Below are positions 16,898 to 26,336 of a DNA stretch of 64,000 nt, piece after piece. Position numbers and translations under genes: made by a program. The DNA is from Thalassospira profundimaris (GTDB taxonomy: Bacteria; Pseudomonadota; Alphaproteobacteria; Rhodospirillales; Thalassospiraceae), in contig NZ_JPWF01000006.1 in NCBI RefSeq assembly GCF_003326675.1, positions 124,001 through 188,000 on the forward strand. Reading direction: 5' to 3'. The notes under the pieces are model-generated. The model did not search any database and was not told where the DNA came from. It was given only the letters and a program-made list of their open reading frames with translations. Each line of letters begins with the position of its first letter. The stretch's first letter is position 1.

Positions 16898-17279
16898 GGG
16901 GCTGCATTCCGTTCCGTTTGGTGGCAAGTGGGGCGCATATTCCGCGATTGCCGGTGCGTCATGACGTTCGATTGCCAAGGGCGGGGCGCAAAAGGCCGCG
17001 TTCAATTCTGGACGCGGCTTGGGGCTGAACCCTGATCAATAAGGCATATTGGGTGGCGTCAATGCTGCGTCCGGGCCTGCGCAACCAACTGGTGCGCCAT
17101 CGGGGACTGCAACCTGAAACGATTCAAGAGATGCCATTATCCACAAGATTGGTGTTTTTTCCAAGTATCTCAATTTGATCGCCCGGAATGGCTGCCATGC
17201 GTACAAACGAAAAAAGGGCGACATCGATATTTGATGCCGCCCTTAAGTGGTCTTTCTTGGGGAAAGACTGTTTTATGAA
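16898..17279. other. Intergenic region between MFS gene and TRAP operon
   Basis: The 382-bp region contains the TRAP-operon terminator at 17211-17245 and, closer to the MFS gene, a GC stem GCCGCG...CGCGGC around 16999-17017. A 62-codon minus frame inside it has no resemblance to known proteins. I see no gene. Confidence 0.5.
17211..17245 (-). terminator. Terminator of the dctPQM operon
   Basis: AAGGGCG-A-CATC pairs with GATG-C-CGCCCTT around a short loop; on the minus strand a run of six T follows. It lies about 35 nt past the dctM stop. Confidence 0.88.
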
Positions 17280-18689
17280 TTAGTGGGTCATGATCCGTTC
17301 CGGCCCCATAAGGGTGGTCGGAAGCCATGTGGATATGGCCGGGACATAGGTAATCAGAACCAGGAAGCCCAACAGGATCAGCAACCACGGGAAGGCGGCC
17401 TTGACGACCTTAAGCAACGGCATCCCGGTGATCCCGGATGTTACAAACAGGTTCAATCCGACCGGCGGTGTGATCATGCCGATTTCCATATTGACCACCA
17501 TGATGATGCCCAGATGGATCGGATCAATGCCCAGCTGCATGGCAATCGGGAACAGGATCGGCGCCATGATCAGAAGGATCGCCGATGGTTCCATGAAGTT
17601 GCCGGCAATCAGCAGAACGATGTTGACGACAATCAGGAAGCCCCATGCCGGAAGACCCCAGCCAATGATGGTTTCTGCAATGGTGTGCGGGATACGTTCG
17701 GATGTCAGAACATGGGCAAACAGCATCGCGTTGGCGATGATGAACATCAGCATGATGGTGACTTTGCCTGCATCCAGAAGAACGTGACGCACATCCTTGT
17801 CAAAGGGCAGCAGCACAAGCGCCTTGCCCATTTTCGGCAGGTTATAGGCCATGACATTGCCGAAACCGGTTTTGCCGTTTGCAGGGGTCCAGGAAAGATC
17901 CTTGATCGGGCCCATGTCGCGGTAAAACAGCACGGCAACAAACATGGCATAGAAGGCGGCAACGGCGGCCGCCTCGGTCGGGGGAAAGACCCCGCCATAA
18001 ATGCCACCCATGATCAGGATAACCAGCAAAAGCCCGCCGGATGCGGAAAACAGTGCGCTGCCCCATTCGCCAAGGGTCGGGCGCGGCTGGCTTGGCAGTT
18101 TCTTGATGCGTGCAACGATATAGATCGCAATCATCAGCAACAGGCCAACCATGATGCCCGGAATAACCCCGCCCAGGAACATGCGGCCAACTGAAACCTC
18201 GGTCGCGGCTGCGTAAACCACCATGACGATGGATGGCGGGATCAGGATGCCAAGTGTTCCGGCGTTACAGATCACGCCCGCAGCAAAGCTTTGCGGGTAA
18301 CCTGCACGAACCATCCCGGCGATCACGATGGAGCCGATGGCAACAACCGTTGCCGGGCTTGAACCCGAAACAGCAGCGAACAGCATACAGGCCAGAACCG
18401 ATGCCATGGCAAGGCCACCGGGGAACCAGCCCACAGTATCAATGGCAAAGCGGATCAGGCGGCGGGCAACGCCACCGGTCGACAGAAATGCCGATGCCAG
18501 AATGAAATAGGGAATGGCAAGAAGGGTGTAATGTTCCATCCCGCCAAACAGCTTTTCGGCCAGCGTGGCAAGGCTGTCATCACCAAACATCAAAATGGTG
18601 GCAAGCGACGATACGCCAAGCGAAATGGCAATCGGTGCGCCCATCGCCATCAGGCCGAACAGCAGGATAAACAGAAATGCAATTGTCAT
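17280..18689 (-). CDS. dctM: TRAP transporter large permease subunit DctM
   Basis: The 469-aa inner-membrane protein is the sodium-coupled transport subunit of a tripartite C4-dicarboxylate carrier. It has the DctM repeats with GSSPATVVAIGSIVIAGM, NAGTLGILIPPSIVMVVYA, GVFPPTEAAAVAAFYA and MITPPVGLNLFVTSGI. It is about 30-40 residues longer than common DctM proteins because of a hydrophilic insert around residues 255-300 (DLSWTPANGKTGFGNVMAYNLPKM). GGGGGA precedes the start, and only 21 nt separate it from dctQ. A terminator follows. Confidence 0.95.
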   Translation of the reverse strand: MTIAFLFILLFGLMAMGAPIAISLGVSSLATILMFGDDSLATLAEKLFGGMEHYTLLAIPYFILASAFLSTGGVARRLIRFAIDTVGWFPGGLAMASVLACMLFAAVSGSSPATVVAIGSIVIAGMVRAGYPQSFAAGVICNAGTLGILIPPSIVMVVYAAATEVSVGRMFLGGVIPGIMVGLLLMIAIYIVARIKKLPSQPRPTLGEWGSALFSASGGLLLVILIMGGIYGGVFPPTEAAAVAAFYAMFVAVLFYRDMGPIKDLSWTPANGKTGFGNVMAYNLPKMGKALVLLPFDKDVRHVLLDAGKVTIMLMFIIANAMLFAHVLTSERIPHTIAETIIGWGLPAWGFLIVVNIVLLIAGNFMEPSAILLIMAPILFPIAMQLGIDPIHLGIIMVVNMEIGMITPPVGLNLFVTSGITGMPLLKVVKAAFPWLLILLGFLVLITYVPAISTWLPTTLMGPERIMTH

Positions 18690-18710
18690 GAAATATGTCC
18701 CCCGCGCGGC

Positions 18711-19289
18711 TTATGCGTTTGGCTTTGACGCGCTGGCGGTCTTGTCGCCATCTGCGGTCCCATCGCCAGCATGATTAAGCTGGTCAATGGCTTCGCGTGC
18801 TTCGTCTGCCAGGTTAAAGCCGACCTGTTTGCCGGTGATGATGCGCCAGCCCACCTGTGCCAGACGGAACGCCAGCAATGCAGCGCCAACCGGCATGATC
18901 AGATAGACAAACCACAGCATAAGCGGGCTGTCCTCGGCTTCCATTTCAAGCATGTGGTTGAAGCTGACCAGTTCCCAGCCACCAATGATCAACCAGCTCG
19001 AATATAGAATGCCCGTGGCAACCACGATCAGGCCAATGACGCGCTGAACCCGATCCGGGAACAGGCGAACAAGGGCATCGACACCAATATGCGAGCCAAC
19101 CTTGACCCCATAGGACATGCCAAACAGGATCAGCCAGGCAAACAGAAACTCGGTGATTTCCAGCGCCCATGTAAGGCCGGAATTAAAGACATAACGCATG
19201 ACGACGTTTACAAAAGTAAGCGATGTCATGGCGGCGAGCAGGAGGGCAATAATGCCCTCCTCCAGCCGGGTAACGACCGTCGAAATCAT
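18711..19289 (-). CDS. dctQ: TRAP transporter small permease subunit DctQ
   Basis: A 192-aa four-TM protein with the DctQ pattern: TFVNVVMRYVFNSGLTWALEITEFLFAWLILFG and SHIGVDALVRLFP. It scaffolds DctM in the membrane. The C-terminus has a hydrophilic tail of about 45 residues (EAREAIDQLNHAGDGTADGDKTASASKPNA), longer than in many DctQ proteins and probably cytoplasmic. It sits in order dctP-dctQ-dctM with short gaps, consistent with one transcript from the sigma-54 promoter. Confidence 0.94.
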   Translation of the reverse strand: MISTVVTRLEEGIIALLLAAMTSLTFVNVVMRYVFNSGLTWALEITEFLFAWLILFGMSYGVKVGSHIGVDALVRLFPDRVQRVIGLIVVATGILYSSWLIIGGWELVSFNHMLEMEAEDSPLMLWFVYLIMPVGAALLAFRLAQVGWRIITGKQVGFNLADEAREAIDQLNHAGDGTADGDKTASASKPNA

Positions 19290-19331
19290 CGTAAACGGCC
19301 CTTTTCCGAAAATGGTTGGAAAAAGTGTGGA

Positions 19332-20321
19332 TCAGTTACACGCAGCAGCGGCGTCGATGATGTCCTGACCGATATCGCCAGCGAACTCATCCCAAACCGG
19401 CTTCATTGCGGTCTGCCACTTTGCGAAATCTTCCGGAGATACGGACAGGATCTCGGTTTCGCCGGAATCGATGACTGCCTGACGCTGTTCGGCGGTCAGA
19501 TCAGCCGACAGGCCGTTGGCATATTCGGATGCTTCGTTCATAGCCTGGGTCAGGCCGTCACGAATTTCCTGGTCCAGACCATCCCACCACTTGGTCGAGG
19601 TAACGACCATATAGTCGAGAAGACCGTGGTTGGATTCGGTGATGTAATCCTGAACTTCGAAGAACTTCTTGGAATAGATGTTCGACCAGGTGTTTTCCTG
19701 ACCATCAACAACGCCGGTCTGAAGGGCGGAATAGGTTTCCGAGAACGCCATTTTCTGCGGAACAGCGTCGATTGCTTCGAACTGTGCGGCAATCACGTCA
19801 GAGGACTGAATACGGAATTTCAGGCCTGCGGCATCTTCCGGAAGGCGCAGCGGCTTGTTTGCCGAAAGCTGTTTCAGGCCGTTGTGCCAGTAACCAACAC
19901 CGGTCAGACCTTTGCCAGACATGGCATTAAGCAGTTCCTGACCTTTGGCACCGTTCTGGAAGCAGGAAACAGCATCCATGTCCTTGAACAGGAATGGAAG
20001 ATCATAGACCTGCAGTTTTTTGGTCCATTTGCCGAATTTCGCAAGCGACGGTGCGCCGAACTGTACGTCGCCGCGCAGAATGGCCGGAAGGACCTTGTCG
20101 TCGTCAAACAGCTGCGAGTTCGGATAGATTTCGATTTTAACCTTGTCGCCCAGAATTTCTTCAGCGCGTTTTTTGAAATATTCCGCACCCTGACCTTTCG
20201 GGGTGTTCGGCGCAACAACGTGCGCAAATTTGATAACTTCCTGTGCGGATGCAACGTTGGCACCCATCAGGGCAGCGGCAGCAACACCAGCTGCAAGAAT
20301 ATGTTTGGTGATAGGACGCAT
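19332..20321 (-). CDS. dctP: TRAP transporter periplasmic binding protein DctP
   Basis: The 329-aa precursor has a Sec signal (hydrophobic AAGVAAAALMGANVASA, cleavage expected after ASA-QE). The mature part has the DctP signatures FAHVVAPNTPKGQGAEYFKKRAEE, YPNSQLFDDDKVLPAILRGDVQFGAPSLAKF and GQENTWSNIYSKKFFEVQDYITESNHGLL, including the conserved Arg of SDVIAAQFEA/KFRIQSS used to bind a carboxylate. The ligand is most likely succinate, fumarate or malate, given the neighbouring DctBD. The ATG at 20321 follows AAGGGAG. A sigma-54 promoter lies about 95 bp upstream. Confidence 0.95.
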   Translation of the reverse strand: MRPITKHILAAGVAAAALMGANVASAQEVIKFAHVVAPNTPKGQGAEYFKKRAEEILGDKVKIEIYPNSQLFDDDKVLPAILRGDVQFGAPSLAKFGKWTKKLQVYDLPFLFKDMDAVSCFQNGAKGQELLNAMSGKGLTGVGYWHNGLKQLSANKPLRLPEDAAGLKFRIQSSDVIAAQFEAIDAVPQKMAFSETYSALQTGVVDGQENTWSNIYSKKFFEVQDYITESNHGLLDYMVVTSTKWWDGLDQEIRDGLTQAMNEASEYANGLSADLTAEQRQAVIDSGETEILSVSPEDFAKWQTAMKPVWDEFAGDIGQDIIDAAAACN

Positions 20322-20415
20322 TAGAATGTCTCCCTTTGACTGGCTTATGCGTTTTCCCGTAAGCGCGCCTTTTGTGGCGTCGTTTTGAAACGCCGTTTGG
20401 CGCTGTGCCGTAATC

Positions 20416-20431
20416 AGCAAGGTGCGGGCCA
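20416..20431 (-). promoter_or_regulatory. Sigma-54 (-24/-12) promoter of dctPQM
   Basis: On the minus strand the sequence reads TGGCCCGCACCTTGCT. It has the invariant GG and GC exactly ten bases apart and differs from the RpoN consensus TGGCACG-N4-TTGCT at one position. The -12 element lies about 95 bp before the dctP start. DctD, encoded next door, is the fitting activator. Confidence 0.8.
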
Positions 20432-20549
20432 GTTTTGGGAATTCCGATTTAACTTATAAAAATCAGATGCTTATGGTGGCTTTTGTATTGCTGCAATGCG
20501 GTGTAAATCATTGATTTGTTGGCTATTTCGCACATAATATTTTGCTTGA

Positions 20550-20567
20550 TGTGTGGTAATTCACACA
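20550..20567. promoter_or_regulatory. Candidate DctD upstream activator site
   Basis: TGTGTG and CACACA arms flank a 6-bp centre, about 120-150 bp upstream of the sigma-54 promoter, the usual enhancer distance. A CGCACA half-site lies nearby at about 20529-20534. The role is inferred from location and symmetry. Confidence 0.5.
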
Positions 20568-20604
20568 GTTGTTTTGTCGTCAATCCAAGGCGGAGTTACG
20601 GCAA

Positions 20605-20631
20605 AGAAAAAGCCCGCCTAATTGGCGGGCT
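20605..20631 (-). terminator. Terminator overlapping the end of dctD
   Basis: AGCCCGCC and GGCGGGCT make an 8-bp stem with a 5-nt loop, followed by five T on the minus strand. The stem includes the dctD stop codon at 20618-20620. Confidence 0.88.
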
Positions 20632-21994
20632 CGTCGTCCGAAGCGCTGCGTGTGCGCCTGAATTCGGCTGGTGTAATTTCGTATTTGGTCAGCTTGTCAT
20701 AAAATGTTTTGCGCGGCACGCCCAGCGCACTGACCGTGGCCGTGACGTTGCCTGCATGTTCACGAAGGGCCTCGGTAATCAGGCTGCGTTCAAACGCCTC
20801 GACCTGTTGGGGCAGGGTCAGGCCGCTTTGGGTATTGGCGTCGTTGCCGCTGTTAAGGGGATCAAGGCCAAGGACCCGCCGTTCCGCGGCGTTGCGCAGC
20901 TCGCGGACATTGCCGGGCCAGTCATAGGCAGTAAATTGCGCCATTTCGGCGGGGGTTACCAGATTGACCGGGCGTTCAAACCTTTTGGCGGCATCGCGGC
21001 TGAAATGTTCAAACAAAAGCGGGATGTCATCCTTGCGGTCGCGCAGGGGCGGGATGTGGAGTTGCACGACATTAAGCCGGTAATAAAGGTCTTCGCGGAA
21101 TTCCCCGCGTGATGATGCCGCCCGAAGATCGGTTTTGGTTGCGGCAACCACGCGCAGATCAATCGGTTGCACCCGGTTTGATCCCAACCGTTCAAGGGCG
21201 CGTTCCTGTAAAACACGCAACAGCTTGATCTGAAGGGCAAGGGGCATGCTTTCGATTTCATCGAGGAAGATCGTGCCCTTGTCGGCAAATTCAAACTTGC
21301 CGATACGCTTGTGATCTGCCCCGGTAAAGGCACCGGCTTCGTGACCGAACAGCTCGGATTCAATCAGGTTTTCCGGCATGCCGCCGCAATTGACCGCGAC
21401 GAACGGGCCGCTACGGCCCGACATTTCATGCAGATTACGCGCAATGACTTCCTTGCCTGCACCGGTTTCACCATTGATCAGGACATGGGCATTGGTGCTG
21501 GCGACATTGCGGATCAGGGTGCGCAGCTTTTCCATTGCCGGATTGCGGCCGATAAAGTCCGATGCATTTTTGGTGTGGCGGGCAAGCTCGATCCGCAATG
21601 TCCGGTTTTCAAGGATCAGCTGGCGGTGGCTCATTGCGCGTCTGGTGATGTCGACGAACAAATCCGGGGCATAGGGTTTTTCGATAAAGTCAAATGCACC
21701 GCTTTGCATGGCTTTGACAGCCGTTGCGACATCGCCATGCCCGGTCACCATGATCACCGGCATATCGGGATCGATTTTTTTAACCTCGGTCAGGAATTCA
21801 AGCCCGTCCATCTTGGGCATACGGATGTCGGAAACAACAACGCCGGGCCAACCTTTGCGTAGATGGGCAAGGGCAGATGCCGCGTCTGGAAATACTTCGA
21901 CATGGATATCTGCAAGTTCCAGCGTTTGCTGTGCGGCTTCACGCACATCGGCGTCGTCATCAACAAACAGGACACAATTGGCAATCGCTGACAC
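20618..21994 (-). CDS. dctD: C4-dicarboxylate response regulator, sigma-54 activator DctD
   Basis: The protein has a receiver domain (FVDDDAD, phospho-acceptor Asp in VVSDIRMPKMDG, residue 56), an AAA+ domain with Walker A GETGAGKE, the sigma-54-contacting GAFTGA loop, and a Fis-type HTH (VTATVSALGVPRKTFYDKL). Phosphorylated DctD activates RpoN promoters such as the one before dctP. I prefer the GTG at 21994, which follows AAAGGAAAA at ideal spacing (458 aa). An in-frame ATG at 22042 would share one base with the dctB stop (TGATG) and add 16 unusual residues; coupled translation from it cannot be excluded. Confidence 0.94.
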   Translation of the reverse strand: MSAIANCVLFVDDDADVREAAQQTLELADIHVEVFPDAASALAHLRKGWPGVVVSDIRMPKMDGLEFLTEVKKIDPDMPVIMVTGHGDVATAVKAMQSGAFDFIEKPYAPDLFVDITRRAMSHRQLILENRTLRIELARHTKNASDFIGRNPAMEKLRTLIRNVASTNAHVLINGETGAGKEVIARNLHEMSGRSGPFVAVNCGGMPENLIESELFGHEAGAFTGADHKRIGKFEFADKGTIFLDEIESMPLALQIKLLRVLQERALERLGSNRVQPIDLRVVAATKTDLRAASSRGEFREDLYYRLNVVQLHIPPLRDRKDDIPLLFEHFSRDAAKRFERPVNLVTPAEMAQFTAYDWPGNVRELRNAAERRVLGLDPLNSGNDANTQSGLTLPQQVEAFERSLITEALREHAGNVTATVSALGVPRKTFYDKLTKYEITPAEFRRTRSASDDEPAN

Positions 21995-22041
21995 TGACTT
22001 TTCCTTTGACCCTGATCGGCAATCAGGGGACGGATGGTGCA

Positions 22042-24066
22042 TCAGGCCTGATCGCGGTGTGCATCAACGGGGGATGCATATTTTTCAAAGGTTCTATCAG
22101 GACCGGCCATCGTCGTCGAGATGCTGTTTTCTTCCGCGTTTTCGTCAATATCTTCCTGACGAAGCTCAATCACAAAAGATGATCCGCCATTTGGGCGGTT
22201 TTCCGCACGGATGGTCCCGCCGAAGCTTCGAATGATGCCATAACAGATCGAAAGCCCCAGTCCCAAGCCATCGCCGAACGGCTTGGTGGTAAAGAACGGG
22301 TCAAATATTTTGGGCAGGTTTTCCGGCAGGATACCATGACCATTGTCGTTGACCTTGACGATGATCCGGCCTTCGCGCTCGATGATTGATATGTCGATAC
22401 GCGGGTCTTCAATGTTCTGGCAGGCATCGGCTGCGTTGCTGATCAGGTTGGTAAAGACCTGTGTCAGCTGGTTGGCCTCGGCAATGACGGGGCGCAGGTC
22501 ATCTTCGTGGCTAAGTGAAATGTTGGATGCACCAGTTCGGCCGGTTTCAAGAACCAGATCGATGGCCTTTTGCATTTGCTTGGGGACATCAACCAGATGG
22601 TTGTCCTGTTCGGGGCGGCGTGAAAATGTCTTGAGGTTATTGGTGATCCGCCCCATGCGGTCCGTCAGTTCGGAAATCCGTTGCAGGTTGCGTCCTGCGG
22701 TTTCCTCGTTGCCGCGCGCAATGAATTTAAGGGCATTTTCCGCATAGCTGCGAATGGCCGTCAGGGGCTGGTTGATTTCATGGGCAATGCCCGCAGACAT
22801 CTGACCAAGGGCGGCAAGCTTGCTGGTCTGGACCAGTTCGGCCTGTGCAGATCGCAGGGCGTCTTCGGTGCGCGACCGTTCGGTGATTTCCTGTGCCAGT
22901 CGCAGGTTGGTGCTCATCAAATCGGCGGTGCGCAGGCGGACCTGGCGTTCAAGTTCGCGTTGGGACCAGTCGCGAATTTCAAGCTGTTCAAGCATCGCCC
23001 GGCGTCGTTGCAAGATGATGAAAACCAGACCGGTGAAAATGATATGGGCGGCACCGCCCATCAGACCGGAACTGATCACTGATTTATCAAGCGCGGACTT
23101 GTCGGTCAGAAGATACATCCGCCACCCTTGGGTGGGCAGGGTGCTGCCCGTCACAAGATAGGTGGTCTTTGCCGGTTCCGGTTTGGCGTTTTCCGAACGT
23201 GCTGATCTGGCATTCGGTTCGGGCGCGACACTTTGATCGCCGATATCGCGCGGTGTCACACCAAGCGCAAGCGTGCCAAGGTCATTACCCTTGGGCCATG
23301 CACCGGAAATCAGGGGCATCGGATCAAGCGGTGAGTCGCCATATTTGCGCGATGCAATCAGGCGCGGGCGATCCCGCGATGGCAAACCGTCAAGATCGCG
23401 GAACCGCCATTCCGGATGGGATGCAATGATGACAACACCGTTTTCATCGGTCACCAGAACGCTTTCACTGCCGCGTGCCCAGCGTTGGACAAGGGCTTCG
23501 AGGTGGGTCTTGACGATCACGGCACCCTGAAACGTTGTGCCGTCCGGCCGCACAGGATGGGAAATGTAATAACCCGGCACATTCGATGTGATCCCGAATG
23601 CAAAGTAATGCCCGGTGATGCCCATGCGGGCCTGCTGGAAATAGGGGCGGAACGAAAAGTTGCGCCCGATAAAGGATGCCTGGCTGTTCCAGTTGCTGGC
23701 CGCAATCGTGGTGCCGGCCTTGTCCATGAAATAGATGTCAGACGCGCCGCTGTCGGTTGTCAGGCGTTCAAGATAGACATTCACCGCCGATGCGGTTTCC
23801 GGATCGGCATCAAGGGCAAGATCAATGATGCGCTTGTCAGAGGCCAGCGTAATCGGAAGATATTCATGTTCCTTGATCGCACCCTGAAGGTTGGAACGAT
23901 ACAGTTCCAGCTTGTTGCGTCCGTCTTCGGTGATGTCGATCAGTTTGGTTTCGCGCCAGAATTCGGTGACCAGCCAAACAGTTACAGGCAACAGGGCAAG
24001 CAGGATGCACAAAACAATCCTAGATGTTTTTTTGACTGAACCCGATGTGCCTAGCATTCTGCCCAC
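22042..24066 (-). CDS. dctB: C4-dicarboxylate sensor histidine kinase DctB
   Basis: A 674-aa membrane kinase. TM1 is at residues 16-35, and a periplasmic double-Cache sensor follows with FSFRPYFQQARMGITGHYFAFGITSNVPGYYISHPV, close to the dicarboxylate-binding region of DctB. TM2 is near 340 and is followed by a coiled coil. The H-box is LGQMSAGIAHEINQPLTAIRSY, and the ATPase has N (ISNAADAC), G1 (DNGHGI) and G2 (GDGLGLGLSI) boxes. The kinase phosphorylates DctD, whose gene follows at once. It controls dctPQM by sensing external dicarboxylate. A C-terminal tail of about 35 residues follows the ATPase. Confidence 0.95.
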   Translation of the reverse strand: MGRMLGTSGSVKKTSRIVLCILLALLPVTVWLVTEFWRETKLIDITEDGRNKLELYRSNLQGAIKEHEYLPITLASDKRIIDLALDADPETASAVNVYLERLTTDSGASDIYFMDKAGTTIAASNWNSQASFIGRNFSFRPYFQQARMGITGHYFAFGITSNVPGYYISHPVRPDGTTFQGAVIVKTHLEALVQRWARGSESVLVTDENGVVIIASHPEWRFRDLDGLPSRDRPRLIASRKYGDSPLDPMPLISGAWPKGNDLGTLALGVTPRDIGDQSVAPEPNARSARSENAKPEPAKTTYLVTGSTLPTQGWRMYLLTDKSALDKSVISSGLMGGAAHIIFTGLVFIILQRRRAMLEQLEIRDWSQRELERQVRLRTADLMSTNLRLAQEITERSRTEDALRSAQAELVQTSKLAALGQMSAGIAHEINQPLTAIRSYAENALKFIARGNEETAGRNLQRISELTDRMGRITNNLKTFSRRPEQDNHLVDVPKQMQKAIDLVLETGRTGASNISLSHEDDLRPVIAEANQLTQVFTNLISNAADACQNIEDPRIDISIIEREGRIIVKVNDNGHGILPENLPKIFDPFFTTKPFGDGLGLGLSICYGIIRSFGGTIRAENRPNGGSSFVIELRQEDIDENAEENSISTTMAGPDRTFEKYASPVDAHRDQA

Positions 24067-24298
24067 GCTTGATTAATCCCGTTTTCCCACACTAAAGAAT
24101 AGGTGGGGACGCGAGATTAAATTACAAAATTGTTTCAATTCCCAGCACCAAATTCATGACTTGGCGTGGATGCTTGATAAACCCGCAATCTGACTGTACC
24201 TATCAGGGCAGGGCATCGACGCCAGCATGGTAAACGATTATGATCTGCTGTTACGCGCACCCCAAAGAACAATAATCAAATCAGGAAAGTTTCCCTGA

Positions 24299-25306
24299 AT
24301 GTCCGAGCAAGATACGCATCTGATCTGGGTTCTGGCCGATGATCGTGCCGGGAATGTCAATCAGGCAATCGGCGTGGCCGAGGCACTGGCACAACCCTTC
24401 AAGCGTATTGATATCGGTTACACAAAGCTCGCGCGCCTGCCCAATATCATCCGCGGGACAAGTTTGATGGGCGTTGATGTTCCATCGCGCACCCGGCTTG
24501 TCGCCCCCTGGCCCGATCTTGTGATATCGGCCGGGCGTCGAACAGCCCCCATTGCCCGGTGGATTAAAAAACAAAGTCGCGGTCATACCCGGATTTGCCA
24601 GATCATGCGCCCCGATTGTGGCGAAGGTGCCTTTGATCTGATTGCCGTACCGGCCCATGATCGGATGACTATCCGCGAAAACATCCTTGAAATTCCCGGT
24701 GCCCCGCATCGCGTGACCGAAACCCGTTTATTGATCGAAGCCGATACCTGGCGTCCCCAGTTCAAGGGGCTTCCGACACCGCGCTTTGCGGTGATTGTTG
24801 GCGGCAACACCAAGAAATCGGTATTCACGCGTGACATGGCCGACGAACTTATCTCAAAGGCGATCGAGGCGGCCCGTGCGGTTGATGGCAGTCTGATGGT
24901 CACAACAAGCCGCCGTACCGGACCTGAAAACGAAGCCCTGATTGCCGAACGTCTCGAAACATCGGGTCTGACCTACCATCTGCATGACTGGATGTCGAAA
25001 AACGAAAATCCGTATTTCGGATATCTGGCCCTTGCCGATGTGCTGATTGTAACCGGTGATTCCGTTTCTATGTGTTGCGAGGCCGCGGCCGCCCCCGGCG
25101 GGGTTTATATCTATGCCCCGGATGGGTTGGCTTTGGATCGGCACAAGTTGTTGCACCAGTCGCTTTATGAAGGCGGCTATGCCTGCCCGATGCTTGCGGG
25201 TAGCGAACTGGTTCCGTTCCGTCATCCTTCCTTGCAACCAGCCCGTCTGGTTGCACAACGCTGTCTGGAACTTCTAAGTGCAACAGAAAGCCGGACTTCA
25301 ATATAA
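24299..25306 (+). CDS. ELM1/GtrOC1-family protein (mitochondrial fission ELM1-like)
   Basis: The 335-aa cytosolic protein belongs to the ELM1 family, found in many alphaproteobacteria and in plant mitochondria. Signatures are WVLADDRAGNVNQAIGVAEAL at the N-terminus, PDLVISAGRRTAPIARWI, FAVIVGGNTKKSVF and the C-terminal VTGDSVSMCCEAAAAPGGVYIY, which has the look of a GT-B glycosyltransferase nucleotide-binding half. The bacterial function is not established; a role in envelope glycan synthesis is a fair guess from the fold. It is divergent from dctB and followed after 65 bp by the DMT transporter. Confidence 0.83.
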   Translation: MSEQDTHLIWVLADDRAGNVNQAIGVAEALAQPFKRIDIGYTKLARLPNIIRGTSLMGVDVPSRTRLVAPWPDLVISAGRRTAPIARWIKKQSRGHTRICQIMRPDCGEGAFDLIAVPAHDRMTIRENILEIPGAPHRVTETRLLIEADTWRPQFKGLPTPRFAVIVGGNTKKSVFTRDMADELISKAIEAARAVDGSLMVTTSRRTGPENEALIAERLETSGLTYHLHDWMSKNENPYFGYLALADVLIVTGDSVSMCCEAAAAPGGVYIYAPDGLALDRHKLLHQSLYEGGYACPMLAGSELVPFRHPSLQPARLVAQRCLELLSATESRTSI

Positions 25307-25371
25307 CGCCTTGATTCCGCAAGGGGTATAAGGTCTATTCGTGCGGCCCCAATCAATCAGGAAGCCGCCCG

Positions 25372-26322
25372 ATGTCCGCCGCCAATTCCCAACCATCTGC
25401 AACCAGTCCGAGTGGTGCGCCCGCGCTGTTGCCGCGCCATATCGCGGTCATGACATTGGCGCTTGTCGCGTGCAGCTTTGCCGGAAACCATGTGGCGGCA
25501 CGTCTTGCCTTTGAAAATGGGACCGGGTTGCTGTTGGCGGTTTTGTGCCGGTCGGGTGTGGCACTGCTTATTCTGATTTCGATTGTCAGTTTGCAGCGTC
25601 ATTCCATCCGGTTGCCCAAGGGACTGGGGCGTTGGCAGTTGCTTGTGGGATTGATGATCACGATCCAAAGCCTGTGTCTTTATTCCGCTGTTGCGCGTGT
25701 GCCGGTTGCCCTTGCCTTACTGACCGCCAATACCTTTCCGATCATTCTGGCATTGCTGACATGGGGATTGGGCGGGGCGCGCCCGACATTGAAATCGGCG
25801 GCCCTGATGCTGTTCATTTTGTCGGGCCTTGTCCTAGCACTTGATCTGCCCGGTATTCTTGGCGGTGGTGTCACTGTTACCGATGAATGGTGGCTGGGCA
25901 TCGCCTTTGCCCTGACGGCGGCGATGGCCTTGTCGGTGGCGTTCTGGGTGACAGATCACAAGCTTGCCGCGCTGAACGGATCGGTGCGATCCATGTTCAC
26001 AATGCTTGTTGTGTTTATCGCGATGATCTTTGCCGGGGTTGGCAATGTGTTGCCCGGTGGCATGGCATTGCCCGATGCCTTGCCCGGCTGGATCGGACTT
26101 GGGGTATTGGTGTTGCTGTATGGCAGTGCGTTTTCGGTGCTGTTCATCACCGTGCCGCGCCTTGATATGGCGCGTAATGCCCCGGTGATGAATGTGGAAC
26201 CGATTGCCACCTTGCTGTTTGGCTGGGTGATCCTTGATCAGATGATCAGCCCGACCCAGATGGCCGGTGGCCTGATTGTGGTTAGCGGCATTGTCATTCT
26301 GACCTTGCGAAAGTCCGCCTGA
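25372..26322 (+). CDS. EamA-domain DMT-family transporter
   Basis: A 316-aa inner-membrane protein with ten predicted helices in two EamA repeats: one starting VMTLALVACSFAGNHVAARLAFE, the second WWLGIAFALTAAMALSVAFWV. The end of repeat two has the family pattern APVMNVEPIATLLFGWVILDQ. DMT proteins export amino acids and related metabolites; the substrate is not predictable. AGGAAG precedes the ATG. It is probably an independent gene, convergent with the LysR gene 14 bp away. Confidence 0.88.
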   Translation: MSAANSQPSATSPSGAPALLPRHIAVMTLALVACSFAGNHVAARLAFENGTGLLLAVLCRSGVALLILISIVSLQRHSIRLPKGLGRWQLLVGLMITIQSLCLYSAVARVPVALALLTANTFPIILALLTWGLGGARPTLKSAALMLFILSGLVLALDLPGILGGGVTVTDEWWLGIAFALTAAMALSVAFWVTDHKLAALNGSVRSMFTMLVVFIAMIFAGVGNVLPGGMALPDALPGWIGLGVLVLLYGSAFSVLFITVPRLDMARNAPVMNVEPIATLLFGWVILDQMISPTQMAGGLIVVSGIVILTLRKSA

Positions 26323-26336
26323 TCCGGCCCGTGATT

